From NCBI RefSeq assembly GCF_002811875.1, contig NZ_NPDZ01000013.1, positions 4,489 through 68,488 of the forward strand: a DNA stretch of 64,000 nucleotides. The letters run 5' to 3'. Each line of letters begins with the position of its first letter. Within the stretch, counting starts at the first letter, position 1. Source of the stretch: Leptospira perolatii (GTDB lineage: Bacteria > Spirochaetota > Leptospiria > Leptospirales > Leptospiraceae). This document shows positions 38,318-47,856 of this stretch, piece after piece. A program made the translations under genes and the position numbers. Under the pieces are notes generated by a model. The model made no database searches. It had not been told where the DNA came from and saw only the letters and a program-made list of their open reading frames with translations.

Positions 38318-39492
38318 TTCTTCTCTCCCCAGGAAGAAATCAATTGTAAAAGGAAGTTTCGGATTCTCTCCTTTTGTTGGAAAAACAGAAGGCTCGCTCC
38401 AATAATGACTCCTCCAGAAATGATCAACCCCCAAGCGGTTTCCAGCAAGGAACCGAAAATTTCAAAATAGATAAAGATAAATCGAATTCCGATTACTACC
38501 AAACAAAAATCGAACCATCTCCTGGAGTCAAAGAAAAGGAAGGAAAGGAAAAACCAAGTGAGTATGAATAGGAAAGCGGAAGGAAATTTTCCATACCAGC
38601 TCAGCACCTGAGGCAGACAAAGTAAAATCAATGCCACGCTCGAAAGTAAAAATAAAACGATCCTTTGTTTTCCTATTCTGACCTTAGAAAAGAACGCCCA
38701 AGCAGAAAGCAATCCCACGAGGATGAAAGCAATCCATCTCGGGAAAAAAACCCGAGGAACATTATCAGATACTGATGAGCCTAAATCATAATCGAAACGT
38801 AATATGGAGCTAAAAATCGAAGCCGCGACTAAATAAACGATCCACCAAACTAGAAAAACATTAGAGCCTAAAGTCTTTGCTTCTTCTTTTTTTTCTAAAT
38901 GCTTTTCATACTCCAAAGCAAGGATTCCAAAACTCGAGGCAAAAGCTAAATTCAGAAGAGAATACCAATATTTTACTTCTGTCCATAGCAACCTAGAGCC
39001 AATCCAATCGAAGACTGAAAAAGAAAAGAAAAAGATCCAAAGGTGAAGAAAGGTCTTTGTAGGATGAGTAAGGACGAGCAAGAACGTCATTGCTGCCCAA
39101 AGACCTGTTGCCTGGTAGAGCTCTCCTTGCGTATGATAGATCTGAGAAATCAAACCTATCATTCCAAAACACAAAAGGGAAAAAAATAAAACAAGCAAGA
39201 GCTGCCAATTCGGATTGCTACCTTTTTTCTCCGATAAATAGACCACCCCCGTTCCCAAAGAGAGTAAAAGGGCAAATCCAATCGAAAGTTTGAACCAGTC
39301 CGGAATATCTTCCCAATTGACTGCAATCAATGCAACAATCCCGGTTGCTAACACTACAATGCCTAGAATAATAAACGAATAGTATGCATACGGGATTTTT
39401 TTGGAATGTTCAAAATCCAGAATACGATCCGCTTGGGAAGACTGGATCAGTCCTGCCGCAACCCAAGCATGCAGCTTTGCCTTCAAATTCAT
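38314..39492 (-). CDS. DUF2157 polytopic membrane protein
   Basis: 392 residues. The N-terminal DUF2157 motif (LHAWVAAGLIQSSQADRILDFE) is followed by about ten membrane helices, including LGIVVLATGIVALIAVNWEDIPDWFKL, which is typical of the family. The function is unknown; members occur with GDYXXLXY proteins in many bacteria. The stop overlaps the next gene by 4 nt. Confidence 0.88.
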   Translation of the reverse strand: MNLKAKLHAWVAAGLIQSSQADRILDFEHSKKIPYAYYSFIILGIVVLATGIVALIAVNWEDIPDWFKLSIGFALLLSLGTGVVYLSEKKGSNPNWQLLLVLFFSLLCFGMIGLISQIYHTQGELYQATGLWAAMTFLLVLTHPTKTFLHLWIFFFSFSVFDWIGSRLLWTEVKYWYSLLNLAFASSFGILALEYEKHLEKKEEAKTLGSNVFLVWWIVYLVAASIFSSILRFDYDLGSSVSDNVPRVFFPRWIAFILVGLLSAWAFFSKVRIGKQRIVLFLLSSVALILLCLPQVLSWYGKFPSAFLFILTWFFLSFLFFDSRRWFDFCLVVIGIRFIFIYFEIFGSLLETAWGLIISGGVIIGASLLFFQQKERIRNFLLQLISSWGEKK

Positions 39493-39585
39493 CCGCAGAA
39501 TCCTAAGAGTGGATTTTTGCTAAGTCAAGCACCTAAAGAAAATAGATTTGCATCCCATAAGAAACTACAGTTTAAAGGAACCAAT

Positions 39586-39657
<72 letters not shown>

Positions 39658-39722
39658 AAAAAATATAGGGAATTTTCCAGAACGGAAATCTTCCCGATAT
39701 TTGAAGGAATTCCTACAAAGGA

Positions 39723-40631
39723 CTACTTGGAAGTTTTAAGGTCAGTACTTTTAGGTTCGGACTCTGGTTCTTCCTGATTCTTGGATTCCCCTAACGTGGA
39801 ATGAATCATCTTCGTATATCTTTCCTTAAAGAAAGATTTTTCGTCCGGCTCTTTGATTCCGGCTTCTTTTACTCTTCTTTCACTTTCTGCGATTCTGTCA
39901 TCATCCAAAGGGTGAGTGCTCAGGTATTTTCCGAGTGGAATCGAATCTTCGGATTCACCCAAATGTTTTTGTCTCCAAGCTTTGATATCACGAAAGAAAT
40001 TCGCGCTTGCGCCCGGATAATAAGGAGTCGCTCTCATGTACTGAAATCCGAATTCGTCGGCTTCCTCTTCTGAGCCTCTACTATTTGCCAAAGAAAGCAA
40101 ATTGGAAGATAGGGATGCCCAGCCTGAGGCGTGTTCGGCGAGTTCCGGTCCCAAAATAAAGGAAAGAGTAATATAAATCGCAAAGTATGTGGCAATGCTC
40201 GAGGAAAGCTGCTTCATAGAATGCCTTTTTTCCGCGTGCGCAATCTCGTGGGCCAAGATTCCGGCTAACGTAGCCTCGTTTTTCACAAAATGAAGCAACC
40301 CAGTATATACAAAAATATAACCTCCTGGCGCACAAACAGCGTTAATCACGCCATCATCGTCCAGGATCGTAACCTTGTAAGGAAAATCCTTTTTGTATTG
40401 GATCAAATTGGACTGAAGTACCCGATCTGCAATCCCTTGTATGTAAGAGCGAAGCTTCTCGTCGTGTTTGATTCTCATACCTTCTTGGCCAAGCACAGCC
40501 GCTTCATAAAACTGCTTTCCTAAAAGTTCATCCAAAGTAAGAGGGAAAAAAGACTCAACCATCCAGCCGCATCTAGTTACGGAAAGAGAAAGGAAAATTA
40601 AAAGAACGTAGTGAAAAATCCGAAGCCTCAT
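39723..40631 (-). CDS. M48-family metalloprotease, lipoprotein
   Basis: 302 residues from the ATG; a TTG 5 codons upstream is the alternative. The signal peptide ends SVTRC, with Cys21 as likely lipidation site. Zinc motif HEIAH at 128-132, and the third ligand is in the EEEADEFG stretch near 190. The family resembles BepA/LoiP, periplasmic proteases that check outer-membrane protein assembly. No TPR domain is present. The C-terminal 60 residues are charged and low in complexity. Confidence 0.92.
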   Translation of the reverse strand: MRLRIFHYVLLIFLSLSVTRCGWMVESFFPLTLDELLGKQFYEAAVLGQEGMRIKHDEKLRSYIQGIADRVLQSNLIQYKKDFPYKVTILDDDGVINAVCAPGGYIFVYTGLLHFVKNEATLAGILAHEIAHAEKRHSMKQLSSSIATYFAIYITLSFILGPELAEHASGWASLSSNLLSLANSRGSEEEADEFGFQYMRATPYYPGASANFFRDIKAWRQKHLGESEDSIPLGKYLSTHPLDDDRIAESERRVKEAGIKEPDEKSFFKERYTKMIHSTLGESKNQEEPESEPKSTDLKTSK

Positions 40632-40665
40632 ACCAAGAGTTTCCAAATTCTGCGAAATTTGTCGA

Positions 40666-41523
40666 TCAGGATTCTAGAGATAATTCTACTTCGTAACCGC
40701 CATAGGCTCTGAGATTGATGACCCCGTCTTCAAAAAGAAGATACTGGCCCTTAATCCCGATCAATCTAGAATGAATCTCTGGATCTTTTTCCGGATGAAA
40801 AGATTTGGAATTCTTAGGATATCCCAATACAGGATATTTTATTTTTGTAATTTCGTTATTTAGAACTTCTTGGTAAACCACGCCTAAATCCCAGGATTCG
40901 ATTTGCGCAAGTAGCTCCTTCTTTTTAGAAACTAAGTCGATAGGCACTGAATCCGTCGTCACCATGGTTTGCCAGCGAGTCTTGTCGTCCATGATGGAAG
41001 CACACTTGAACTCGATCACTCCCGCGTCTCTCCGAGAAGAAACTTCAAGCATCGCAATCGCTTCTTGAGCACCCTGATCCACCCATCGATTCGAAACAGG
41101 ATTTTCTTTCGTAATCCCTACTTTCAATCCGCTGGTATTCGAAAGATATACGGTATGTTTAATAAAACAATTTTCCTCACCCCAATCGGGCTCCCTGCAA
41201 GTTCCCAGATGAAAATGACAGGTTTCCGGTTTCAAAATGCAAAGATCATTTTGCGCGAGAGACTGGAAGCAGGAAAAGCAACTCCCCTGGTTAAAACTCT
41301 TTTTGGTAGTCTTGCCACAATCCACACATCGAATCTTCCCGGAAAAAGTCAGGCCTATTTTTTTACCGAGGAGCTCCTTCATCAGAAACTCGGGCTTTGG
41401 AAAACTCGGTTCTTGTTTTTCCGAAGAATTACTGGCATAATTCGCGACACACCAAGTGTATTCCACAGGATCCAATCCTTGGTGCGCTAGCATTCTCAAG
41501 AATCCATGAGAGAGGGATGTCAT
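40666..41523 (-). CDS. DUF2797 zinc-finger protein
   Basis: 285 residues, cytoplasmic. CVDCG ... CFSCF form a zinc ribbon near 65-85, followed by [21 protein letters not shown]. Conserved DUF2797 motifs [28 protein letters not shown] and SRRDAGVIE follow. The role of the family is not known. The start ATG overlaps the upstream stop by 4 nt. Confidence 0.9.
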   Translation of the reverse strand: MTSLSHGFLRMLAHQGLDPVEYTWCVANYASNSSEKQEPSFPKPEFLMKELLGKKIGLTFSGKIRCVDCGKTTKKSFNQGSCFSCFQSLAQNDLCILKPETCHFHLGTCREPDWGEENCFIKHTVYLSNTSGLKVGITKENPVSNRWVDQGAQEAIAMLEVSSRRDAGVIEFKCASIMDDKTRWQTMVTTDSVPIDLVSKKKELLAQIESWDLGVVYQEVLNNEITKIKYPVLGYPKNSKSFHPEKDPEIHSRLIGIKGQYLLFEDGVINLRAYGGYEVELSLES

Positions 41524-42242
41524 CGAAAGAAGTATTCTCTACCGGACAAAGGTCTCAACCTTTTATCTACTTTCACTTCCAAAATCGTTTGCAAAGATTT
41601 GCCATTCCAGTCAAAAACTACGATTCTATCGTCCGCAGAATAATGACTCAATTTGCCATTGGCCAGATAAAAAAGACTAAGATCGGAACCTTTCGTGCCA
41701 AGACCGGGGAGAAAAATTACCTGTTTCCCCACGAGAGTACCACCTTCGTACTGTTTGGCGTTTCTAAAATTTGAAATAGGTTCGACTATCTTGGGAGAAT
41801 TTTTTTGTAAAGACGCGGTCACTGTACTTTCCGACAACTTGGGCGGAGTCAATGTTTCGCTTTTAGAATCTTTTCCGGAACTCTCAGCTGCTACCAAACC
41901 GGCTTCCGCGCTAGAAGGCCCCTTTCCTGGTTCCGCCAAATTTTCTTCGGATTTTGCAGAAAACGAAGGCAAATTGAGCAAGTTACAATTAAAGTTCCCA
42001 TACAATTTAGGAAAATCTTTTGTACAAGGCTCTTCTAAGATTTGCCCATCTTTTTCAAAAGAAACTCCAAGTCGTACGCTATGAGCTATTTTCGCAAAAG
42101 CATAATATTTCAACCGCGAGAGTACTTCGTTTAACGAATAATCTTTCCACTCTCCCGCTTCCTCAGCACCAAGAGGCTGGAAACAGAAAGATACGCACAC
42201 GCAGAATGCAAAACATAATCGTAATAGGTTAAATCTAGTCAT
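41520..42242 (-). CDS. Secreted hypothetical protein
   Basis: 240 residues. The signal peptide ([20 protein letters not shown], cleaved around LGAEE) is followed by a short helix-rich part, a Ser/Glu/Lys-rich linker (about 95-150), and a C-terminal beta-rich region (QVIFLPGLG ... [17 protein letters not shown]). Not recognised. It is translationally coupled to the DUF2797 gene downstream. Confidence 0.7.
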   Translation of the reverse strand: MTRFNLLRLCFAFCVCVSFCFQPLGAEEAGEWKDYSLNEVLSRLKYYAFAKIAHSVRLGVSFEKDGQILEEPCTKDFPKLYGNFNCNLLNLPSFSAKSEENLAEPGKGPSSAEAGLVAAESSGKDSKSETLTPPKLSESTVTASLQKNSPKIVEPISNFRNAKQYEGGTLVGKQVIFLPGLGTKGSDLSLFYLANGKLSHYSADDRIVVFDWNGKSLQTILEVKVDKRLRPLSGREYFFR

Positions 42243-42295
42243 AAGGTAACGAACGCTACAGTGCTCACTTCCGAATCTTCACCTTACTAGAACAA

Positions 42296-43558
42296 CTAGT
42301 ACAGGAAGTATTTTCTAATTTTCTGTTTCTCTTGCGATTCCACTTGAGAAAAGGATTCTTTAAAATTCTCGTAAGAGACTTCAGAGTCTATCGACTCCCT
42401 AAACCTTTCCGTACCCCATAGAAAATCTATATTATGAGTACCGTCTGGATACTGTCTCCACTTAAAGTCCTTATAGTTCTTCTTTAAGCTGGCAATCAAC
42501 TGATAGGCCATTCTAATCGGATCATAAGTCCGCTTTACCACTGTTAAGCGCAATCCCCTGCAAATCTCTCCCTTGAAAGGACCAAAACTGGGTTTGAAGA
42601 ATACGCTCTGGTAATAATATTCTCCTTTAGAACCTTCGTTTAAGTCAGAAACTATTTTGTCCGGTTCATCCATCCAAGGAGCGCCAAAATATACGAACGG
42701 AGCTTGTGTTCCTCTGCCTACAGAAACATTCACGCCTTCCAAAAGAACTAAACCCAGATAGTTCATCGCAGAATCCAAGGTCGGAAGATTCGGCGAAGGA
42801 GTCGTCCAAGGAATTCCTTCCTTTTCCCAATTGAAATCCCTGCGCAAGTTTTTGGGAGAAATGACTTCTAACTTTACGGAATTCTCCAAATATTCTCCGT
42901 TATAAAATCTGGCTGCCTCACCCATGGTCAGGCCTGTCATAAACAAAGAAGGAAATTCCCCCGCAAAGTTTATAAATTTCTGTTCTAGTTGCTCCCCTCT
43001 CGCACCTAGATAGAGTGCCGGATTCGGATGATCCAGAACAATAAATCTCGACTTGTCTCTGTCTGGAAGACTGTCCATCAATCTTTTCAGAACGCTTAAG
43101 TAGGTGTAACATCTCATCCCCATGTCTAGAACATCAAAGATGACTGCGTCAGTTCCCTTTAACAAAGTGGGAATTTCAGAATTCTTCACTCGATAAATAT
43201 GATAAATTGGTAATTGAAACGTGGAGTCTACGGTGACAGGTGTTTTACTGAAGTCTTCCTCTAAGCCCAAAAAGCCGTGTTCCAGTCCGATCAGATGCTT
43301 AATTTTTACCTTATTCGCCTTGAATTCTCTTAAAATCTTTTCCGGATAACGTCCGATGCCGGACGGATTCGTAACCAGAACCACCGTTTTTCCGGAAAGC
43401 GAAGGCAGAATTTCGGAATAGAAAATTGATTCTGAGGAAACTATCTTAGAATCTGAAATATGTCTTCGAGGAGAGGCTTCGGTACAAGAATCCGAAAGGA
43501 TTGTCAGAAAAAAAATGAATGAAGTTAGGATTTTTTTGTTTCTTTTTGCAAACTGCAT
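42296..43558 (-). CDS. DUF1343 (NamZ-like) lipoprotein, probable exo-muramidase
   Basis: 420 residues. The signal peptide ends LSDSC. DUF1343 hallmarks: [36 protein letters not shown] and [21 protein letters not shown]. Characterised NamZ of Bacillus is an exo-beta-N-acetylmuramidase acting on peptidoglycan fragments, so muropeptide recycling in the periplasm is likely. It stands alone between two secreted-protein genes. Confidence 0.85.
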   Translation of the reverse strand: MQFAKRNKKILTSFIFFLTILSDSCTEASPRRHISDSKIVSSESIFYSEILPSLSGKTVVLVTNPSGIGRYPEKILREFKANKVKIKHLIGLEHGFLGLEEDFSKTPVTVDSTFQLPIYHIYRVKNSEIPTLLKGTDAVIFDVLDMGMRCYTYLSVLKRLMDSLPDRDKSRFIVLDHPNPALYLGARGEQLEQKFINFAGEFPSLFMTGLTMGEAARFYNGEYLENSVKLEVISPKNLRRDFNWEKEGIPWTTPSPNLPTLDSAMNYLGLVLLEGVNVSVGRGTQAPFVYFGAPWMDEPDKIVSDLNEGSKGEYYYQSVFFKPSFGPFKGEICRGLRLTVVKRTYDPIRMAYQLIASLKKNYKDFKWRQYPDGTHNIDFLWGTERFRESIDSEVSYENFKESFSQVESQEKQKIRKYFLY

Positions 43559-43624
43559 GGTTGATTACCTAATTTGTTCACTAAATAAGCAGAATCCTAT
43601 TCTTCAAGGAGAAAAACGACAGAT

Positions 43625-44860
43625 ATGGCGCTGGCACGGCTACTGAGGTTTTCCACCCTCACACTTATTATTTCATTCATCGTTACTTGTGCTTCCGGAG
43701 AAACCAGAGGTAAAAAAAAGAAAGAATACTACGAGCGTAATGGAAATCAAATCACCGTTATGGGAGAAGCTCCTATTTATAACGGAGACAAAACGAACGC
43801 AAAACAAAGAGCTCTCAAGGATGCAAAGATCAATGCGATTCGCAAGATTGTTGGAGAAGAAATCTCTAACAAAAGTTCCGCGGCGGATGGAGAAAGCTTA
43901 GGAAGTTCTCTACTCTCCAAAACAGATGCATTCGTAAAATCTTATGATATCGTAGATGAGGCAGAGGGCAAAATCGACACTCAGCCAATCCTGAAACTCA
44001 CCGTACGCTGCACCGTAGAAGAGTCAAAAATCTCTACTGCGGTAGAATCACTGCTCGCGGATGTAGGAAATCCTAGAGTAGTCGTGATTGTTCCTGCAAA
44101 AGTCGGAGGCGAGCTCGTAATGCCTCTCACTCCGAACAATATAGCAGAGGCAGAGATCATTAAGAATCTCAAGAAAGCAGGAAACAAGATCATCGATCCA
44201 GTTTTGGCTTCTAAGAAAGTGGATAAAAAGCAGGTCGATCCGAACAACGTAGAAGGAAATCCTGTTTTGGTCCAAGCGCAAGGCCTAGGCGCAGAAGTAT
44301 TAATTATCGGTAATGTAGAAACCGAAGACCAACCTGTTGTAAGCAGTATTGGTGGCAAAGCTTTGGACAGGCCACTGTTCAACACCGCTGCAACTGGTTC
44401 CTACAAGGTAGTATTACTTTGGGGAGACGGAAAGATCGTAGATTCAGGTAGCGCAGATGGTCGCGCGGCTGATATTACGCAAAAGGTTTCTAGAGAAAAA
44501 GCCGTAGCTCAGTGGGCAGAGAGTGTTACTAAAAAAGTAAACAAACAGCTCAAAGACGAATGGTTTAATCTCACTGAAAATAATACAATTATTCTGAGAT
44601 TTAGCGGCTTGAACGCAGATGAAGCCACTAAATTCAAGGACGATCTTGCAGAATTAACTGCGGTAAAGGACGTAAACGTTCGTAACTCTGCAGAAGGTGG
44701 ATCCGAGTGGGAACTCACTTACCCTGGAAAAGACACTTTGTTTGTAGAAGAGTTAGTTTACAAAAAAGATAGAGGGTTCTCCTTCTTAGCTTCCAAGTCT
44801 ATGGAAGTAAAATCAACTAGCAGAGGAATCGTTAACCTCGAGTTTAAAGACAACAAATAG
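43625..44860 (+). CDS. LPP20/FlgT-like lipoprotein
   Basis: 411 residues. A signal peptide with lipobox IVTCAS (Cys22). The region from about 45 to 135 ([36 protein letters not shown]) resembles the N-terminal domain shared by FlgT and LPP20-type proteins. Residues about 145-310 contain a repeat of alpha/beta segments like the FlgT middle domain ([16 protein letters not shown]). FlgT in Vibrio stabilises the flagellar basal body, but that is not shown here. A strong terminator follows. Confidence 0.72.
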   Translation: MALARLLRFSTLTLIISFIVTCASGETRGKKKKEYYERNGNQITVMGEAPIYNGDKTNAKQRALKDAKINAIRKIVGEEISNKSSAADGESLGSSLLSKTDAFVKSYDIVDEAEGKIDTQPILKLTVRCTVEESKISTAVESLLADVGNPRVVVIVPAKVGGELVMPLTPNNIAEAEIIKNLKKAGNKIIDPVLASKKVDKKQVDPNNVEGNPVLVQAQGLGAEVLIIGNVETEDQPVVSSIGGKALDRPLFNTAATGSYKVVLLWGDGKIVDSGSADGRAADITQKVSREKAVAQWAESVTKKVNKQLKDEWFNLTENNTIILRFSGLNADEATKFKDDLAELTAVKDVNVRNSAEGGSEWELTYPGKDTLFVEELVYKKDRGFSFLASKSMEVKSTSRGIVNLEFKDNK

Positions 44861-44894
44861 AACCCTTACTTACAACGAAGAAGATCTATAGAAG

Positions 44895-44921
44895 AGCCGG
44901 GATAATCATCCCGGCTTTTTT
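44895..44921 (+). terminator. Rho-independent terminator
   Basis: GCCGGGAT and ATCCCGGC flank AATC, followed by TTTTTTT. It lies 35 nt after the LPP20-like gene and before the next plus-strand gene, so the two are separate units. Confidence 0.93.
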
Positions 44922-44947
44922 ATACAAAGCCCATCGGAGAACCGACT

Positions 44948-45598
44948 ATGCTCCAAAAAAGCACATTAGATTTCCTGAAATCTCTGGCCAAAAATAACAA
45001 TAAGCTCTGGTTTGAGAAAAACAAAGAATCATTTCAAAGCGCAAAAGAAGACTTTGAATTAATGATCACAGAACTCATCGCAAAACTTTCCAAACTAAAT
45101 CCCCCACTGGCTCACATAGACCCCAAAAAATGCATTTTTAGAATCTACAGAGATGTTCGGTTCTCGAAAAACAAGGATCCTTACAAAACAAACTTTGGCG
45201 CAGCGATCAGCGAAACAGGAAAAGGCTTGGACCGCGCTCTCTTTTATCTGCACGTACAACCCGGAAACGAATCTTTTCTGGCTGGCGGTTTGTATATGCC
45301 CGAATCCAAAAAACTACAAGCAGTTAGGACCAAGATTCTGAAGGATCCCAAAAAATGGGAAAAACTCATCTCTGAGAGCAAGTTCAAGAAAACTTTCGGC
45401 GGATTATCTGATATGAAATTGAAAACTGTTCCCCGAGGTTTTGCAAAGGATCATCCTATGGCGGAAACTTTGAAATATACGAGTTATGTTGTGGAAAGAA
45501 AACTAGAGGATGCAACCTTACTCTCAAAGAATCTAATAACTATGTGCGCCGATTCGTACAAACTACTACTACCCTTCAATCAGTATTTTAACGAATAG
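44948..45598 (+). CDS. DUF2461 (TIGR02453) family protein
   Basis: 216 residues. The family start TLDFLKSLAKNNNKLWFEKNKESF, then CIFRIYRDVRFSKNKDPYKTNFGA and the later GGLYMPES are diagnostic of DUF2461. No catalytic role is known. GGAGA precedes the ATG. It converges with the small repeat lipoprotein and shares a bidirectional terminator with it. Confidence 0.93.
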   Translation: MLQKSTLDFLKSLAKNNNKLWFEKNKESFQSAKEDFELMITELIAKLSKLNPPLAHIDPKKCIFRIYRDVRFSKNKDPYKTNFGAAISETGKGLDRALFYLHVQPGNESFLAGGLYMPESKKLQAVRTKILKDPKKWEKLISESKFKKTFGGLSDMKLKTVPRGFAKDHPMAETLKYTSYVVERKLEDATLLSKNLITMCADSYKLLLPFNQYFNE

Positions 45599-45670
45599 TC
45601 TTTACAATTCTATAAAGGGAAAAGTAGCGGAAAAACTTCAGAATTTTAAGAAAAACAAAAGTGAAATAAA

Positions 45671-45714
45671 AAACTCCAGGATTCGTAAGGAACGAAACTA
45701 CCTGGAGTTTTTTT
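45671..45714. terminator. Bidirectional terminator
   Basis: AACTCCAGG and CCTGGAGTT pair across an about 20-nt loop, with A-runs on the left and a T-run on the right, so it works for the DUF2461 gene (plus) and the repeat lipoprotein (minus). Confidence 0.85.
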
Positions 45715-45738
45715 ATCTTGCGGATTAATAGAGAAAAA

Positions 45739-46050
45739 TCAGGGAGAACTACCCACCCCAAATTTGCTCGGAGAAGTTCCAATTCCGAAAGTACTCGGAG
45801 AAGTTCCGATCCCCTCGGTCGAAGGAGAAGTTGAAGTTCCGTCTTTGCTTGGAGAAGTCGCGATTCCTTCTGCACTAGGAGACGTTGCGATACCATCAAC
45901 GGTAGGAGATGTTCCCACCCCTGCGACAACTCCCGGAGAAGTTACGATTCCAAGAAGCATAGCAGCTTCTCTTGAGGCACCTTTTTCTGCATTAGAAGAA
46001 CAAGAAATTGAGATTAGAGAAATTGCGGCCATTAATAGTATTTTTTGCAT
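45739..46050 (-). CDS. Small lipoprotein built of 9-residue repeats
   Basis: 103 residues. The signal peptide ends ISLISISC (Cys17), then a short linker, then eight copies of a G-[IV]-x-T-S-P-[ST]-x-x unit (residues 34-103, last one partial). The mature part is mostly Gly, Ser, Thr and Pro, so it is likely extended and exposed. AAAGG lies 9 nt upstream of the ATG and a terminator follows, which makes this strand the coding one. The repeat also keeps a frame open on the other strand (with PIP-type repeats), but that has no ribosome-binding site or signal. No homologue is known to me. Confidence 0.75.
   Translation of the reverse strand: MQKILLMAAISLISISCSSNAEKGASREAAMLLGIVTSPGVVAGVGTSPTVDGIATSPSAEGIATSPSKDGTSTSPSTEGIGTSPSTFGIGTSPSKFGVGSSP
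45742..45951 (-). repeat. 27-bp tandem repeat inside the small lipoprotein gene
   Basis: Seven successive units of 27 bp (the first unit is 30 bp), encoding GIATSPSxx-type nonapeptides. Copies are degenerate at the third and the last two codons but keep the GGNACNTCNCC core. Such arrays can change copy number by slippage. Confidence 0.85.
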
Positions 46051-46227
46051 AAGTAAACCTTTTCCAGCTTTTCGCCAGACAAATTAAAAGTTGGCCGAAA
46101 TCTGTCTATTTTTTTTGGTATTTTTTGCCGCATTTTCGCTAAATGTAATAAATTTCCCCAGTGAAGCGCCTAACGTTACAAAGCCGGAAATCCAGTAACA
46201 CTCAAACGTTTACTCCCAGGGGCGATC

Positions 46228-46315
46228 ACCTAACGTACAATATCGGATTCAAGACGCCAATGACGTTTATCAATCCAATTTATTAAATGAACCTGTCGAA
46301 AATTTACAGTTAGGC
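46228..46315. other. attC-like imperfect palindrome (possible integron recombination site)
   Basis: ACCTAAC at the left end (RYYYAAC) and GTTAGGC at the right end (GTTRRRY) match the inverted outer boxes of integron attC sites, 88 bp apart. After the boxes the arms GTACAATATCG and TGTAAATTTTCG continue to match with a one-base offset, as expected for an attC hairpin with an extrahelical base. A second GCCTAAC at 46168 gives an alternative 148-bp site with poorer pairing. It lies 76 bp past the 3' end of the SMI1-like gene, where a cassette's attC should be. No integrase gene is in the window. Confidence 0.4.
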
Positions 46316-46391
46316 GCCCTTTTCTCTGAACCAGCCGAATGCTTCAGATGTTCCCCTCGGCAGCATAGGCAGGTCTGGACCGGGCAAAAAA

Positions 46392-47282
46392 TCATTTTTT
46401 TGGAAGAATTTCCGACAGAGCAGCCGGGAAAAAAATTCCTTCAGAGATTCTTTGTCCGAGGTCCGCCAAATCAGAAGAACGCTTTCGAAAATCAATTGTG
46501 GGCAGATTCTGAAAAAACTTTACATCTGTTTTTACCGGTCCGTCTGAATACTCTTCAGAGTTTGCGGAATAAAAGCAAGGCCTGGCATGAACCAGCCCCC
46601 TCGAGTAAATCAGAAACTCCAAATACGATGCGAAGTCTGTAACATACCACTCATAAAACGAGGCACAATAATCGTTCCCTAGAACAACTTCCAGATTTGG
46701 ATTTTGATTTCCGGTAAAGAATGCCATTTGGTAATAGCTTGAAAACCAATCCAAGAATCTTAAATGCGTTCTAAAAAAGGCTTCCTTGAATGATTGCCCA
46801 GTATTTCCTAAAGTCGTTTCGGTTTCCTCGAATGCTTCCGGCCCTTCGCCGCATAGAATACTGTAATCGATTTTCTTTGTCATCAAACTCAGCGGACCAA
46901 TCATGATCTTTCCGTCCTCGCCGTGATCCCCTCCCGGTCCGATTTCATTCTCCCACCACCCTTCGTGGACCGTGCCACAGGCTTGGCTGTGCTCCCAAGG
47001 TAAAGGATTCGACTCTAAAAGTGCATTTTCATCCTGATCTTTTAGATAATCGTTTTGGAAATATTCGTTTTCTCGATGATGCCAGCGCAGTTGGATTCCG
47101 CCGCAGTCGGTGAAGAAGTTTCGAATCGAGGCATCCAGAGAAAATCCAAGGTACCTTTCCATCTCCTCCACAATACCTAGTTCAGGCGGAGCGAGATGGT
47201 AGGTAAAGACATTTACCTCCTCTGTCTTTTTCAATTCTGAAACCATTTGGTCAAAGCGTCTTAGATATTTTTGAGCGTCCAC
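46392..47282 (-). CDS. SMI1/KNR4-like (SUKH) hypothetical protein
   Basis: 296 residues from a GTG with a perfect AAAGGAG six bases upstream; the longer open frame begins with an unsupported TTG 15 codons earlier. The stretch ELGIVEEMERYLGFSLDASIRNFFTDCGGIQLRW fits the SMI1/KNR4 pattern (helix, conserved Gly/Leu, acidic turn, Gly-Gly). No signal peptide. SUKH proteins often act as immunity proteins against secreted toxins, or as regulators. No toxin gene is adjacent. It is followed by an attC-like site. Confidence 0.6.
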   Translation of the reverse strand: MDAQKYLRRFDQMVSELKKTEEVNVFTYHLAPPELGIVEEMERYLGFSLDASIRNFFTDCGGIQLRWHHRENEYFQNDYLKDQDENALLESNPLPWEHSQACGTVHEGWWENEIGPGGDHGEDGKIMIGPLSLMTKKIDYSILCGEGPEAFEETETTLGNTGQSFKEAFFRTHLRFLDWFSSYYQMAFFTGNQNPNLEVVLGNDYCASFYEWYVTDFASYLEFLIYSRGLVHARPCFYSANSEEYSDGPVKTDVKFFQNLPTIDFRKRSSDLADLGQRISEGIFFPAALSEILPKK

Positions 47283-47856
47283 TGTAATCTCCTTTGAAAT
47301 CTCAGAAGCAGCAGTGAATTCATTCAACTCAAGTTAATTCTGTATTCTCAGAAGGAAAGGTTCCCTAAGAATCCTAAAACTCGAATCATTCGGTTCACTC
47401 AGAATTTGAACCCTTCTTCGATTCTAGCTGAAATCTGTTTCTGGCAGAAAGACGCTGAAAAAATACTGTGCTCGTGAAAACAAAACCCCAGAAAAGAAGA
47501 AAGCTTGACCTACTTTTCCGATTTCCATCCGAAAGAAGCCAAAACTCATAACTTTAGAATAACATAAAATTATAATTTATGCAGAAAATGAGCACCAATT
47601 CATATTTATTCCTGGCTGCGACAAGCCTCCGTTTTCCGCAAAACTCCGCCCAAACTTCAGATTTTCTGTAGCGAACGCACCAAAGAAAAAAACCAAATTT
47701 GGATCGACCATACCGAACGTACGATATGCGAAACAGGACACATTACATTTTTTTTGATTACTTTTGCATTATATTTCAATTAACCCTTGCAGCTTAATCC
47801 GGAGTCATTATTTTCTGCCTACTTTCTTATGAGAGTAGTGAAGAGGATAAATCAAA
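47283..47856. other. Gene-free stretch upstream of the lipase and SMI1-like genes
   Basis: About 570 bp between two divergent genes. No open frame with supporting signals was found. It is AT-rich, with an AAAATTATAATTT block near 47568. The 3' end must hold the lipase promoter. No GTTRRRY/RYYYAAC pair was found here, so there is no second attC-like site on this side. Confidence 0.5.

Noticed and set aside
45764..46087. 107-codon plus-strand frame with PIP-type repeats over the small lipoprotein
   Set aside because: It is open only because the 27-bp repeat has no stops on either strand. The minus frame has signal peptide, lipobox, ribosome-binding site and terminator.
46168..46315. 148-bp version of the attC-like site
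   Set aside because: The outer boxes match but the following arms pair poorly. The 88-bp version from 46228 pairs better.
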